Shown: positions 31,613-44,149, numbered from the stretch's first letter. The stretch is 64,000 nt of DNA from Carettochelys insculpta (GCF_033958435.1 NC_134160.1:17161001-17225000), one strand, 5' to 3'. Notes: generated by a model not told the origin, from the sequence alone. Numbers and translations are program-made.

Positions 31613-33689
31613 AACAGCTGCTAGGCCATCCACAGATAAATAGCTGCATTTCCCAAGACCTGTGACCAGAATTAGCCTTAAAAACCCTTCCCACGCTCCA
31701 CCTTCACATTTATTTGGGTCTTTGGCCTTTCCTGATAAAGGGAAAAAAACCTGTTGCTTTGAGAGGGCACAAGAGATGCTCCTAAGGGCTCTACTGATGT
31801 GACTTTCCAAGCGGAATCACCTTTGCTCGCATCCTTGATTGAGCCCAAGGCTGACGAGAGCCCAAGACAAGGTGATATGAATGTCTCCTCCTAGGGGTGG
31901 GCCATGCAGAGCCTACTGGCCCTCACACAGCAGGTGAATGGGGAGAGTGGAGGTGATCACCAACCTGAGAGCTTCATTTAAAGGATATTAGACAAGGCTT
32001 TTACTGGACCGTCTTGGGGACAAACTCTGAAGCCTGCGCAGAGCTTTTCTGCACTCTCCCCGTAATACTGTCCTACAGCAGCATGCTGCTTGCTGCTTCA
32101 TGGCACAGCGTGAAACATACCAGAGACATATGGAGCTTAGGGGCCATGTTCGTCTCCCATGGTCCATTGCCTTATGCTAGAAGGTGAGCTGGCTGTGTCC
32201 CCCCTCCCCTCCCAAAAGGCGAGGTGGGAGAGGAAAGCCAGGAAGGTTATTTGCTGTGGTTCTTTCTCTCTTGGAAGTGTTCCGGCAACACATCCTCCCA
32301 GGAGGGCCCAGCCCTGTGCATCATCCCATGGTTCACCGTGTGGTTTTAGAGCTGGTTGGATGTGCAGGAGCCAGAGGCCTAGAGGTCAAAGCCCCATATG
32401 CCCATCCTGAAGGAGGCAGTAGAAGCACATGATAACCAGTGCCCCATTGTACCAGTGCTGTGTTCTGGAGGCGTCCAGATCCTCCAGTGGGCCCTCCTTC
32501 CCGTAAGGGCAGTGTGAGTCAGGAGTGTTAATGTGCTCACCCACAGAGCCCCTGAAGATGGGCACTGCTATTGTCCCATGTCTCTGAGGAAAATGGAGGC
32601 CCAGAGACTCGGAGGTGCTGCAGGGCTGAGCCCAGTGTTCAGGTGCCCTGCCTCATGAGCGCCATGATCCCAGACCACTGGCCTGCGACCTGCAGAGTCA
32701 ACCCCCAGCTCTACCTGACGTGGGACAGGAATTAGGACTCGGGTCTCCACTGCCATGGGCTGTGCCATGGCCCCCTTTTCTCTCCCACCATCATCCCTAG
32801 GGCAGACAGCATGCGAGGATGATTCTACAGCCCAGGGCAAAAGTGTGGGGGGGAGGGGTGCTGGGAGCTTGGGTACGTGAATGGGATTCTCCCACACCCT
32901 AATGATTTTGCTAAGCCTCTTAGGGCTTGATTGATTTAGGAGCCTAAATCTCAGTTTTAAAGGGATTTAGGCACAGCAGAGCCAAAAAGCCCACTGACCA
33001 TTGGTGGTAGTTAGATGCTGAAGTGCATAGAGCTCATTGAAAAATGCGCATTAGACTCTTAAACCAGAGAAGTGAGCAAAGTAATGCTGAGATTGCATTA
33101 GAAATCTGGCCCTAGAAACCTAAATCCTCTGGAGCTAGCAGCAAGTGACTTGCTCAAGGTCACATAGGAAGCTTGTAACAGGCCAGCAGTTGGCACCCTT
33201 GGCGTAGGCTGCTATCAGAGCCACTGAACTTCTATAATTGGTCCTTGGCTCTTTGCTACGGTGCCAAGTAGTCAGCAAGTGCCTGCTAGGGTGGGAGTTT
33301 GCTGACATGGACATCCGTCAATGAGACCTGGTATGAGCTCCAGGTCTCAAGATTTCCCCTTGTTTCCCATAAGCCACTGGCTTGAGCCTGAGTCTCACAG
33401 CCCAGGTTTCAGTCACTTCTGACCCAGTGGATAGTCCCCCTCCAGCAGCAGGCTCTGCAGCTTGATCCCAGTCTGCAGTAGCACACACTTGCTCTCAGAG
33501 CCTGGGTATGCACTGTGCATCTCAGGAGACCGTGTCTCATTTGAGCTGATGTCTGTGAGCTCCCTGCCTGCAGACGCCATCTTGCAGCAGCTTGGCCTAA
33601 AGCATCACTTGCTTGGTGAGCCAGGGGAAAGGTTCCTCACCTCTCAGCATTCTCCTTGGCCCTCTGGTTCAGGTGCCCTCCTTGCACTG
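31613..33689. other. Intergenic, mostly unrecognised
   Basis: No gene is recognised. Near 32930-32980 an old palindromic motif (GGAGCCTAAATCTC...GGGATTTAGGC) suggests a decayed short repeat. Confidence 0.5.
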
Positions 33690-33905
33690 TTAGTTCACAG
33701 AATCACAGAGCTGGAAGGGACCTCAAGAGGTCATCAAGTCCAGCAGCGCCCCCCCCCCCCCCATGCCTCCCCCACCCCAAGCAGGATGAACCCCAACTAA
33801 GTCATCCCAGCCATAACTATGTCAAGCTGGGACTTAAAAATCTCTAGAGATGGAGATTCCACCTGACTCTCCACCAGTCCCAGGCCATCCAGCTGCTCTC
33901 TCCTC
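33690..33905 (-). mobile_element. CR1 3'-end fragment
   Basis: 'CACAGAATCACAGAGCTGGAAGGGACCTCAAGAGGTCATCAAGTCCAGC' followed by an untranslated tail and 'CCAGCTGCTCTC' is the reverse complement of a CR1 3' end. A run of C near 33750 has expanded inside it. Confidence 0.8.
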
Positions 33906-34868
33906 CTCATTCAAGTGATCCTTGAAAGGAAGGGAAGCCTAGTGGTGAAAGGTGACCTTGAGGCTGGTTCCTTTGTCCATGAATGTTACATGTCCTTTCT
34001 CTCCCTGTCAAAGAAGGCTGGCCAACACTTCTCAGGCCTCAACGACTGCCTGGAACACGTTTTACAATCCCCTTCCAGCCCTTGTCTGCATGAGGTTTGT
34101 TTACACTGTAAGCTCTCGTCTATAGGGCTCTGGGAGTGCTTTTAGTGCCCTGAGCACTATGATTTTACAGGTGCATTGGCCCAGAGTCCTGCTCCCATGC
34201 AGCTCAGTTCCTGGCTGCCACATGCAGCACTGCTCTGCATGGTTCGTGTAGCGTGTGGACCACGGCTTTGGCTTTTCAGTGCTGTCTGACTGATGCACAG
34301 CTGGGATTCATTACAATGATGCGCTGTGTGGAGCAACTGCCTGACGGTGCCTTGGCCTGACTGCCTCATACGCATCTTCCCTCTTATGCTGCTAGACAGC
34401 CTGGGGATCAGCAGGCCACACTGGGAGAACAGGCCCGTGAAAGATGCGGTTCTTGACTGGACAGTCACATGCTGAGTTAGGGAACAGATGAGTGTCAGCC
34501 CTGCCAGGACCGGCTGCCGGCCGTGTGCGACTGGCCTGGGGTTGCAGGCAGGTCCCCAAGCACAGCTGCCTCTGCCTCAGTGCTGCAGCTCATTTTTTTT
34601 TCCATCCATGGGCAGACCAAATTTTGTTGTGGGTGCTGACGTGCAACTGTGCACCACCAGTAGAAATACAGGCTGCCCACTGAGCAGCAGGGGGGGTGCT
34701 CTGCCAGTCAGCGGGCGGCACTTGAATCGCTCATGAGTGGCCACCCACGTACTCAGTGTACGGAGAACACTGCTCTGCATTAATGAGGCTGCCAAGGACT
34801 CAAGGGGGTTGCACTCAGCCAGGTCTGCGTTAGTGCTGTTAGACACACAGCGATATGTGCCACATCGC
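33906..34868. other. Intergenic, nothing recognised
   Basis: No gene or clear repeat is recognised. Confidence 0.5.
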
Positions 34869-34899
34869 AGCCAGCCCAGCCCAGCCCAGCCCAGCCCAG
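34869..34899 (+). repeat. (CAGCC)n microsatellite
   Basis: About six AGCCC units in tandem. Confidence 0.9.
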
Positions 34900-35153
34900 G
34901 TGGCCCTTGGAATGCAGGTGGTCCAGTGGGTCCAGCAGAGGTGTGGGAGTCAGATCCCCCAGGGCTTTACTCTCATTCCTCCTAAATGCCTCACTCGGAC
35001 ACCTACCTGCAGGGCTCGGTGCCTTGGCTTTCCTGCTAGAACATGAAGGTGCTAATGCTGTTGGCCTGGGGGTTGTGTGGCTGGGTCAAAAGCATCACAC
35101 AAACCTTGGCTATCAGTGCCACGGGGGGCAAAGTGTTGGTATGTTCCCCCACT

Positions 35154-35380
35154 TATCTCCCCAGTGCCTAGCCCCCCGATATCCCGCATTGTTTCCCAGC
35201 TCTTTTCCCTTATCTCCCCAGTGCCTAGCCCCCCGATATCCCGCATTGTTTCCCAGCTCTTTTCCCTTATCTCCCCTGTGCCCAGCCCCTCAATATCCCC
35301 CATTGTGTCCCAGTTTCCCCCCGTCCTCCCCCATTGCCCAGCCTCTCCCATATCCCCCGTTGATGTCCCTCCCAGCTGCA
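35154..35380 (+). repeat. 57-bp minisatellite, about four units
   Basis: The unit TTATCTCCCCAGTGCCTAGC... occurs twice in perfect form (starting about 35153 and 35210), then as diverged third and fourth units. Because 57 is a multiple of three, the repeat keeps open frames on both strands (35077-35640 and 35052-35405) that look like repetitive proteins but are by-products. Confidence 0.85.
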
Positions 35381-37448
35381 GGGAGCGAATTGCCACATCA
35401 TCCATCTGGGGTCAGACATCGTGTTTTGGGGCATGTGCCACAATAGCAAAACTTCAGCACAACGCAGCGCAGCGCAGCGCCAACCGGGGCTTTGCTCTTG
35501 GAGAGCAACTCATCCCCAGCTCCCCTCCAGGGGACGAGAGCCCCCGAATCTCCTGCAGCTGGTCCGGCTGCCTGTGGGCTTTTCTGTACTCAGCAGAAGA
35601 GCGCCGCTGCTGTGCATCTGGTAAGGATGTGCTGAACTGAGCTTGGAGGCCCCCCCCCCGCCCCCCCCGGCGCTGGTGCTCCTGAGCCTCGCAGGCAGTA
35701 AGGAGAGTCGCTGGGAGCAAACCCCAGCAGAGCCGGTGCAGAAGCCTGACTTAAGGTACCTCGACTCCAGCTGCAAAAGTAGCGTAGCTGCAATTGCACA
35801 TCCTAATTCGCTCTTCCTGGCTAGCAAGGACCTGGCCTGTGCTGTGGCGCGCCAGGCTGTGGAAAGCCGTGGTGTGTTCATGAGAGTCTCTGGAGTGCCA
35901 TCTGGTGGCTCTTTGCTTTACTTTCCCTACGTAGGGCACATCCTTAGACAAGTGCGAGTGTGTGCAGCTCTGTGTGCCGAGCATGGCAGCCTGGGAGAGC
36001 AAAACAACAAAGCAATTGTCTCCAAGGAGCCTGTCCACACCTCCTGCATGTTCTGCTGGTGCCTCTCGGCATGTCGTCTGCCTGACTCTGACTGGATGTG
36101 ACTCAGGACAGGGACCTCGTCCCTTCACTTGTCTGTAAAGGCCCATGCAGCTCAATGGCACCACTGAAACAAATGATATAGCACCTAGCTCCCCCAGCAG
36201 TGAGACGAGGGACTTGCCTAGGAAGAGAGCCAGATTCTGCATGTGAACAGGTGGGTGTGCTCATGAACGCATGGCTGTGTGTGCAAGCGTGTGGAGACAC
36301 GGTGATATCAAAGCATACAGACGTGCATGCCTTTTTGCACACGTGTGCACATGGATGTGTGTGACAGCCAGGAGCGCATGCATGGTCATGTGCACACATA
36401 GATGGCCACCAAATGGAGCTATTTTCAGGGTTTCACATCCATGCTTGGTCTGGACTCCTTTAAATGCAGAGGGGGATAAACTCTTACCCATGGTCCACGT
36501 CCATGCTGACAGACCTTTCTATCTGGGCCCCAATGCTCCGGGCAGCAAGGCTACAGCTTTGACCAGGTGACGCAGCTGTAGCACCGCCACTGCCAGTCCC
36601 AATGCGCCAGGTGGCATGGTGAGAGGCAAGGAGTTGGGGGGAGCAGTTGAGGGCATCGATGGGGAGCAGGGGGGTCAGATAGCTAGACCAGTGCCTCCCC
36701 TGTGCAGCCCACCATCCAATTTCTTAATCCCAGGGTGGCCCTCAGACCAAAGGTTGCCCATCACTGTTTAAATGTTTCACCCTTATGGAGTATGAGGGTC
36801 ACCAGGCCCTGCACCTCATCCACAGTTGGATGTGACTCTCATTCAACAAGTAAACCAGCAGGGTTATGAGGTGAAAGGAATGGAGTAGAACTGACTTGTC
36901 AGCAAAGAAACCAGAAGCCATCAGTACCATCGATTCCGAGGAGAGGGGGCCCAGAGAGGCCCCAAGAGGTGCCCTGGCCCCCACTTCCTCTAACTCCAGT
37001 CAGAGAGACTGCCCCACTCAACCACCCGGTTCCAAGTCAAACCAACCAGGCCTCTCCTCCTGCCTTTGTCCTGTTTCCCAGGGAAAAAAGGTGTCACCTG
37101 CTTGGCTGGGTTACAAGTAGCAAAGAAGGCCCAGTTTGTACATGGGAGAAGTCAACACAGAGCAACTCTCATCACCAAGTATGCGCTGATGTTGTGCCAA
37201 GAGAAACTGAGGCACACACATTGGGTTACTACAGGACGGTAGGAAACACGTACAACCTAACCAGGGGAATAAAACGCTCCCACAGCCACTTTGTCACACC
37301 CCTTGAGTTGGCCATCCACCCTGCTCCCTCCAAGGCCGGGTCTCATTGTGTCTATCGTTCTGAACCAGCCACCTACAGTCCAACACTCCCTATTACTGAT
37401 TTCATATTTGCACCTGAATTTGCATCTTGGGCTTATCTCTTCTCTCTA
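35381..37448. other. Intergenic, nothing recognised
   Basis: No gene is recognised. Between about 36240 and 36400 there is degenerate GTGTGCA/CATG low complexity. The C/G runs near 35650 are also low complexity. Confidence 0.5.
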
Positions 37449-39442
37449 GTACCGGAGGGGTAGCCGTGTTAGTCTGGATCTGTAACAGCAACGAAGGGTC
37501 CTGTGGCACCTTATAGACTAACAGAAAAGTTTTGAGCATGAGCTTTCGTGAGCACAGACTCACTTCATCAGATGCTGGTCTTGGAAATCTGCAGGGCCAG
37601 GTATAAATAAGCCAGAGCAAGGGTGGGGATAACAAGGTTAGCTCAGTCAGCAAGGGTGAGGCTTACTACCAGCAGTTGATCTGGAGGTGTGAACACCAAG
37701 GGAGGGGAAGCTGCTTTTGTATTTAGCCAGACAAAAATTTCAGGACAGACTCCAAAGAGAAATTGCTGAGCTACAATTCATCTGCAAATTCGACACCCTC
37801 AGCTCAGGCTTAAACAAAGACTGTGAATGGTTGGCTAAAAACAAAAGCAGCTTCCCCTCCCTTGGTGTTCACACCTCCAGAGCAACTGCTGGCATAGCCT
37901 TCATTGACCTGACCAAGGCCTTTGACTTGGTCAGCAGTGATGGTCTGTTCAAACTGCTCCACGAGACAGGCTGTCCTCCACGGTTACTCAAGATGATCCA
38001 GTCGTTCCACGAAGACATGAGAGGAACCATCCAATATGACGGCGCATTATTGGATGCTTTCAGAATCAGGAGCGGCGTCAAACAAGGATGCGTGCTTGCT
38101 CCGACATTGTTCGGGATCTTCTTCGCACTCCTCCTGAAGCATGCCTTTGGATCTTCAACAGAGGGTCCCTTGCTTCCTTGCTGCACACAAGATCTGATGG
38201 GAAACTGTTTGATCTTGCAAGGCTGAAAGCTAAGTCTAAGGTGCTGGAAGTTCTCATCAGAGACGTGCTGTTCGCAGACGATGCTGCTGTAGTGTCTCAT
38301 GCAGAAGACCAGCTTCAAAAACTGCTGGATCAGTTCTCCAAAGCGTGCGAGGACTTTGGGCTTACCATCAGCCTAAAGAAGACAAACGTACTCGGTCAGG
38401 ATGTTGCTGAATCCCCATCAATCAGCACTGACAACTATACGTTAGAGGTCGTCCACGAGTTCGTTTATCTTGGGTCCACCATCACTGACACCCTGTCGTT
38501 GGACACTGAGCTAAATAGGAGGATCGGAAAAGCGGCCACAACTCTGTCCAGACTCAGCGAGAGAGTGTGGAATAACAACAAGCTGTACGCTCACACCAAA
38601 ATGCAAGTCTACAGAGCCTGCATCCTCAGCACCCTCCTTTATGGCAGCGAGACTTGGACCCTGTACGCCCGCCAGGAAAAGAGGCTGAACGTCTTCCACT
38701 TGTGCTGCCTCAGGCGCATCCTTGGAATATCATGGAAGGACAGAGTGACCAACGCCGCTGTCCTCGAGCAAGCTGGAATCCCAACCATGCACACCCTCCT
38801 CAGGCAGCGTCGGCTCCGCTGGCTTGGCCACGTCCACAGGATGAATGATGGAAGGATTCCAAAAGACATCCTGTATGGTGAGCTAGCCTCTGGCAAAAGA
38901 TCTCCCGGACGCCCCCAGTTGCGCTACAAAGATGTCTGCAAGAGAGACCTCAGAGAGGTAGACATCGAGCTGGACAACTGGGAAGAACTAGCAGACGACC
39001 GCAGCAGATGGAGGCAGGGGTTACACAAGGGCCTTCAGAAGGGCGAGATGAGGATCAGACAGCTAGCAGAGGAGAAGCGAGCGCACAGAAAGCACACTAA
39101 GGACTTGCCAGACACCCACCACATCTGCAAGAGATGCAGCAAGGACTGTCACTCTCGTGTGGGTCTTCATAGTCACAGTAGATGCTGTAAATGAAGTCCT
39201 CAATTGAAACTATAAAGGGCGCGATCCATAGTCTATGCAGACTGAAGGATGCCTACTACTATAGTAAGCCTCACCCTTGCTGACTGAGCTAACCTTGCTA
39301 TCCCCAGCCTTGCTCTGTCTTATTTATACCTGGCCCTGCAGATTTCCAAGACCAGCATCTGATGAAGTGAGTCTGTGCTCACGAAAGCTCATGCTCAAAA
39401 CTTTTCTATGAGTCTATAAGGTGCCACAGGACCCTTTGTTGC
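37449..39442. mobile_element. Long-armed foldback element split by a LINE insertion
   Basis: The left arm runs from GTACCGGAGGGGTAGCCGTGTTAGTCTGG through the TATAAATAAGCC region to TTTGTATTTAGCCAG near 37731. After a central loop of about 100 bases the right arm starts (TTGGCTAAAAACAAAAGCAGC...), pairs with the left arm up to CAACTGCTGG (37892), and resumes at TAGTAAGCCTCACCCTTGC (39262), running to TTTGTTGC (39442). The two arms match almost base for base over about 250 bp. The 1.37-kb block between the halves of the right arm is an inserted LINE. The right end lacks the last 30 or so bases of the left terminus. No transposase is encoded. Superfamily is not assigned. Confidence 0.85.
37893..39261 (+). 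pseudogene. 5'-truncated non-LTR retrotransposon, reverse transcriptase 3' half
   Basis: Coding starts in mid-domain with FIDLTKAFDLVS (reverse transcriptase block with the first catalytic D), then GVKQGCVLAPTLF. A frameshift near 38160-38185 is followed by FADDAAVVSH (catalytic motif, 38271-38282), the thumb-like YLGSTITD, LYGSETWTLY, RRLRWLGHVHRM, and a C-terminal C2HC finger (CKRCSKDC...HSHSRC), ending at the stop at 39194. A short untranslated tail ends in CTACTACTATA. The clade is not certain; the YGSETWTL and WLGHV motifs resemble RTE-like LINEs. ORF1 and endonuclease are absent because of 5' truncation. The ATG at 37717 belongs to the foldback element, not to the LINE. Confidence 0.8.
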
Positions 39443-40327
39443 TCTCCTCTCTCGTGACCAAAGTGGCTCATCGGGGAGGGTCTTTGCCTGGCTAACAGGG
39501 GGTCCTGGAGAATGCCCACAGAGGAGAAATTCCAGGATGTTCACTCCAGCTCCTGTCAGGGCAGGGCAAAACTAGCATTTCTCCTGTGAGCTGGCCTCAA
39601 GAAGGACTTTCCAGCACTGGCAGCCCATGGAGGCAGCACAGCCTTCCAATCAGGAGATCAGATGGTCCAACAGTTCCTTGCCTGCAGGGACAAGGAGGAG
39701 TGGGTTGCATATGGCTCATCCTTTGGCTGTTGGTAGTGTGTGACTGGCCACTTTGCTGGAGATTGCTTCTGCCCTGCCTGATGGGTGAGTGAGCACTTTC
39801 TAGGTGGGATTTTCAGATGATTCATGCTAAAATTGCTGCTGCTTTCTAGATTTGGGAGTTTTCCTGGGTGCCCAAAGCTTCATGATTAACAAATGAGACT
39901 TGGCACAAGTCACAGCTAATGGAACTCAGAATCTCCAGTGTGAACATCGTTGCAAAATAGAGCTGTGTGCAATCTACTGGAATTATTTTCTTACCAGCCT
40001 CTAGAATGCAACTTGCAGTGGCCCAATCTAAAGAATTGGGAAAGACTGAGAAAAGACATCTCACACACCCCCGAGTTAAAAAACAAGCAAGGTCTACAGA
40101 AAGATGTAACAACCTCTGCCATATCCCCGTAAGCCTCCTTTCAAGACATGAACCCCTAAACCTGTTTTCACTGAATTGGAATAAGAGCCTATTTAGGTGA
40201 TGAAGCAAAGTGATTCTGATGATGGCAATTTGGAACTGAAGATGCTGACTTGTCACCTGTGAAGTCATTGCATTGGACAACTGGGGATCTGACTGAAGGG
40301 ACAACAGCCCCTTCCCCAAAGGCTCTC
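39443..40327. other. Intergenic, nothing recognised
   Basis: No gene or clear repeat is recognised. Confidence 0.5.
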
Positions 40328-40330
40328 AAA

Positions 40331-41012
40331 AGCCGTGTCTACACGTGCACGCTACTTCGAAGTAGCGGCACTAACTTCGAAATAGCGCCCGTCACGGCTA
40401 CACACGCCGGGCACTATTTCGAAGTTAACTTCGACGTTAGGCGGCGAGACGTCGAAGTCGCTAACCCCATGAGGGGATAGGAATAGCACCCTACTTCGAT
40501 GTTCAACGTCGAAGTAGGGACCGTGTAGTCGTTGCGCATCCCGCAACTTCGAAATAGCGGGGTCCGCCATGGTGGCCATCAGCTGAGGGGTTGAGAGACG
40601 CTCTCTCTCCAGCCTCTGAGGGGCTCTATGGTCACCGTGGGCAGCAGCCCTTAGCCCAGGGCTTCTGGCTGCTGCTGCGGCAGCTGGGGATCCATGCTGC
40701 AGGCACAGGGTCTGCAACCAGTTGTCAGCTCTGTGTATCTTGTGTTGTTTAGTGCAACTGTGTCTGGGAGGGGCCCTTTAAGGGAGCGGCTGGCTGTTGA
40801 GTCCGCCCTGTGACCCTGTCTGCAGCTGTGCCTGGCACCCTTATTTCAATGTGTGCTACTTTGGCGTGTAGACGTTCCCTCGCAGCGCCTATTTCGATGT
40901 GGTGCCGCGCAACGTCGAAGTTGAACATCGACGTTGCCAGCCCTGGAGGACTTGTAGACGTTATTCATCGAAATAGCCTATTTCGATGTTGGCTTCACGT
41001 GTAGATGTAGCC
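40331..41012 (+). mobile_element. Non-autonomous PIF/Harbinger element (MITE), copy 3
   Basis: The left end AGCCGTGTCTACACGTGCACGCTACTTCGAAGTAG is identical to that of the complete element at 27001. The right end reads GGCTACATCTACACGTG on the minus strand. Flanks AAA (40328-40330) and AAA (41013-41015) give a perfect 3-bp duplication. The first 290 bp and last 250 bp correspond to the two ends of the full element. The segment between (about 40617-40760) matches MITE copy 1 rather than the full element, so both MITEs descend from one deletion product. The 121-codon minus-strand frame (40352-40717) is not a gene. Confidence 0.9.
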
Positions 41013-41242
41013 AAAGTGTTTAAAGCATTAATGAATCAAACCTGGCATTGTGTGAGTACTGCATGCATAATCAGTGTGTATCCAATTCAATGCAGCTGTT
41101 AATTGCAGAATCAGACAGTATCTCCCTAGACACTATTTTTCTGCTCAGGAGATACTGTCATAACTTGCTAAAGTCTGTTAGAGGCACGGCTTTTATTTTT
41201 AAGTGAAAGGTCTTGATACCACTGTGACTAACATGCATTTAT

Positions 41243-41800
41243 ACTCTCAGAGGAGTAGCTGTGTTAGTCTGTAGCTTTGCAAATAAGAAGCAGTCCTGTA
41301 GCACTTCAAAGACTAACACATGTATTAAGTAAAACAAAAAAGCAGTCAAGTAGCACTTTAAAGACTAACAAAACACTTTATTAGGTGAGCCTTCGTGAGA
41401 CAGACCCACTTCTTCAGACCATAGCCATACCAGAAGAGACTCAATATTTAAGGCACAGAGAACCAAAAATAGTAATCAAGGTGAACAAATCAGAAAAAAC
41501 AGATCAAGGTGAGCAAATCAGAGAGCAGAGGGGCAGAAGGGAGCGAGGGGAGTCAAGAATTAGATTAAGCCAAGTATGCAAACGAGTCTCTATAACGACC
41601 CAGAAAATTCCCATCCCGGTTCAAACCACATGTTAATGTGTTGAATTTGAATATAAAAGAGAGTTCAGCAGCCTCTCTTTCAAAAGCATGAAAATTCCTC
41701 TTCAGTAAGATGCAAACTTTTAAGTCATTAACAGAATGGCCCACTCCATTAAAGTGCTGGCTGACCGGTTTGTGGATGAGGAGTGTTTGTGCCCATTATG
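41243..41800. repeat. Nested short elements of the GTAGCTGTGTTAGTCTG type
   Basis: A first terminus (GAGGAGTAGCTGTGTTAGTCTG...CAAAGACTAACA, 41248-41325) is followed by a second start (AAGCAGTCAAGTAGCACTTTAAAGACTAAC, about 41336) and the motif GGTGAGCCTTCGTGAGACAGACCCACTTCTTC. The second unit is the reverse complement of the repeat broken at 2711-3505. The right limit is uncertain; related sequence seems to run to about 41800. Confidence 0.6.
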
Positions 41801-43480
41801 TATTACATAATTAGGAAAGACTACTTGCTATAGATCCATTTATATGTTGGCTGAGTAAAGAGCTGTTGCTTGGTGAGTACTAAATTTGAGCTTGTGGTGC
41901 CCCAAACATGCCCTGGAGCTGTTTGACAAGCAATTGGAAGCACTGCAAAGGGGTGGCTCTGCTATGGAGCTAGTTTCTCTTTGACAAAAGGATTTACAAA
42001 TATGGAGTTGAACCCAGGGTTGGGAAAAGTAATAAAAGTTTTATAGCTGGGGCTGAACCCTCAGGTACTTTCCACAGGGTCTGACATCCACTGCCCTGCA
42101 TAGCCCCAGTGAAATCTACTGCCAGGCCGCATCCCAGAGGGTCTTACTCAGAGTTTACTCCCTCCTGATTCAGACCAACACCCACTGGCTGTTCCCTTTT
42201 AAGGGAAGAAAAGAGCAATGCTTTTACAGTCTCATTCATTCCACCTGAGCTCCTCTTCTAAGGCAAAGCTGGTGTTAATGACACCATGAAGGTGTGCAGC
42301 TAGGGAGAAGCTAGATGCATACTCCAGGTGTGACTCACCACCAGCCAATTGCAGCCATCGTTTTGGTCTTGCCAAACATGCCTTAAAAGGCTGTCACCTG
42401 GGATGATTGTGCCTGCGATTAAAACACAGACCTGATGGAACAGGGGTGCATGATGCTACCAACAAAGGCAGTTAGGGTAAACTCTCTTCATCACTGCCAG
42501 GGGCACAGGGATGAGAAATGGCTCTCTTGAATCGGGGGCAGGAAGACCGTAGCCTTTCAAATGGCCCATGGCTGCCTCTGTGGGCCAGCTGGGCTGAGAA
42601 GGTGGAGATCACAGTTAGACTGGAATTGGGTTTGAGTCTGAATCAGGTGACTGGGGAGCCCCAGATTGGACAGTGCCAACACTTGCCCACAGCCAAACTG
42701 ATATCCAAAAAGGTTCAACCTGAACCCGCATCAAAGTTCCTCCAGCCCCAGAGATCTGAAGGAGAACCCGCCCGCCCCAACACACATCCTGCCTTTGTTG
42801 CATTCCATTGCCATGCACAGCAGTGTTTGTAGGCTGGCAACTGCAACTCAGGCATTGACCGAGTCTTCTGCTATTCAGGGCTCTCAGAGCAAAGGCTTGG
42901 TTTGCTCTGCCCCTGCGGGCACAGTATTTGACATGCACCCACCTTCACCCTGGGAGCCTCCTCTGTGCAGGACCGGAAAGCAGGCTGTGAAATGGCACCA
43001 ACCTGCTCCCCTTTTCCTTGACTGAAAATGAAATCAACTAAGAGGGAGAATTAAAATGAGTGGGTCTGACTTCCCAGGCACAGATGTTTACACAAAAGGG
43101 ACCCCATTGCTGTGCATCTTGTATTGTAATTTCCTGGGTAATTTAGTAAGCAAAAGGGACTTACAATGCTACCACCTCTGCATGGGTGTATTTGGCATTT
43201 CCTTTACAGAGGACAGCACAAGGCAGCAAAGAATCACATCAGAGGAATGCCTCTGAACTGGCACTGATGTGTGGACCGGGTGTCACGATTTCACCTGCAT
43301 TTATTGCACAAGCTACACTCCACAATCTACCTTCTGTGGCATTTGGTGCCTCCGAAAAGCCCAGATGTAAATGAAAGGAAGAGAAAGTGGACCTGTGGGC
43401 TTGCTTGGTTCAGGGAGGAGCTTTTTCAGCTGGCCAAAGGGAAACCTGCATTATAGCTGTAGCCATCCCTGGAGATTAGA
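41801..43480. other. Intergenic, nothing recognised
   Basis: No gene or repeat family is recognised; open frames are short. Confidence 0.5.
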
Positions 43481-43484
43481 GAAA

Positions 43485-43560
43485 CATGGTGAGTGAGGTA
43501 ATATCAGTTATTGTACCAGCTTCTGTTAGTGAGCAAGACAAGCTTTTGAGCACTTCCTCT
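43485..43560 (+). repeat. Fragment of 'GGTGAGTGAGGTAATATC' repeat
   Basis: 'TGGTGAGTGAGGTAATATCAGTTATTGTACCAGCTTCTGTTAGTGAGCAAGACAAGCTTTTGAGC' is a turtle-type dispersed repeat. A related fragment is at 44150-44235. Confidence 0.6.
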
Positions 43561-44149
43561 GCCCCCCAGAAAGGCACTCTGAGCATCAGAGATAACTGCA
43601 AGGTGTAACTGTGTGTTTAGCATAAGGAATTAGCACTTATTCTAAGGGACTATGATAAAATGCTCTATGGCAAAAAGAGACACTCAGGGGTTACAGCTTT
43701 CTGTAATAGGCCATAAATCCAGTGTCTCTGCTGGGTTCATGATTTTTAACATCTAGCAGATTTAGAAGTTCATGCTCCCAGGCTCCTTTTTTCAAAGCAC
43801 TGGTCAGGTTTCCTTTGAGGCTGAGGACTGAGAGGTCAGCTTAGAGTGTTTCCTTGTAACAAAGCACGGGCCAGTTTCCTGTGTGAGTTCATTCGAGAGT
43901 GTAATGATTGTCTGGTTTGGCCCACGCAGTTGTTACGGAGTGCTTAGTGCATGGGGTGAGGAATGGGTGCTAGGCATGTGTCGGACCCTTCGCTCTTGAA
44001 ACATGTTGTGAATGACATTGATCATAGAGAAGCAGTTCACTGCCAATCAGTATTTTGTATTTTAACAAGGCTTGGTGCATAACATACTTTTCTCCGTCGA
44101 GTGGGAATCACTTGAGTGTGTTGTGTGAGCCGCCTTGGTTGTATACTGT
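43561..44149. other. Intergenic, nothing recognised
   Basis: No gene or repeat is recognised. Confidence 0.5.

Noticed and set aside
35052..35640. Repetitive protein (LISPVPSPPISR repeats) and its antisense counterpart
   Set aside because: Both frames come from a 57-bp minisatellite whose unit length is a multiple of three.
37449..39442. Reverse transcriptase gene bounded by long inverted repeats, possibly a new kind of retroelement
   Set aside because: The right arm is itself interrupted: its first 60 bases lie before the reverse transcriptase and the rest after. The RT also starts in mid-domain. A LINE inserted into an existing foldback element explains both.
40352..40717. 121-codon minus-strand frame starting MQTLCLQHGS
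   Set aside because: It lies wholly in a Harbinger MITE; the same frame type recurs in the other copies and reflects the repeat, not a protein.
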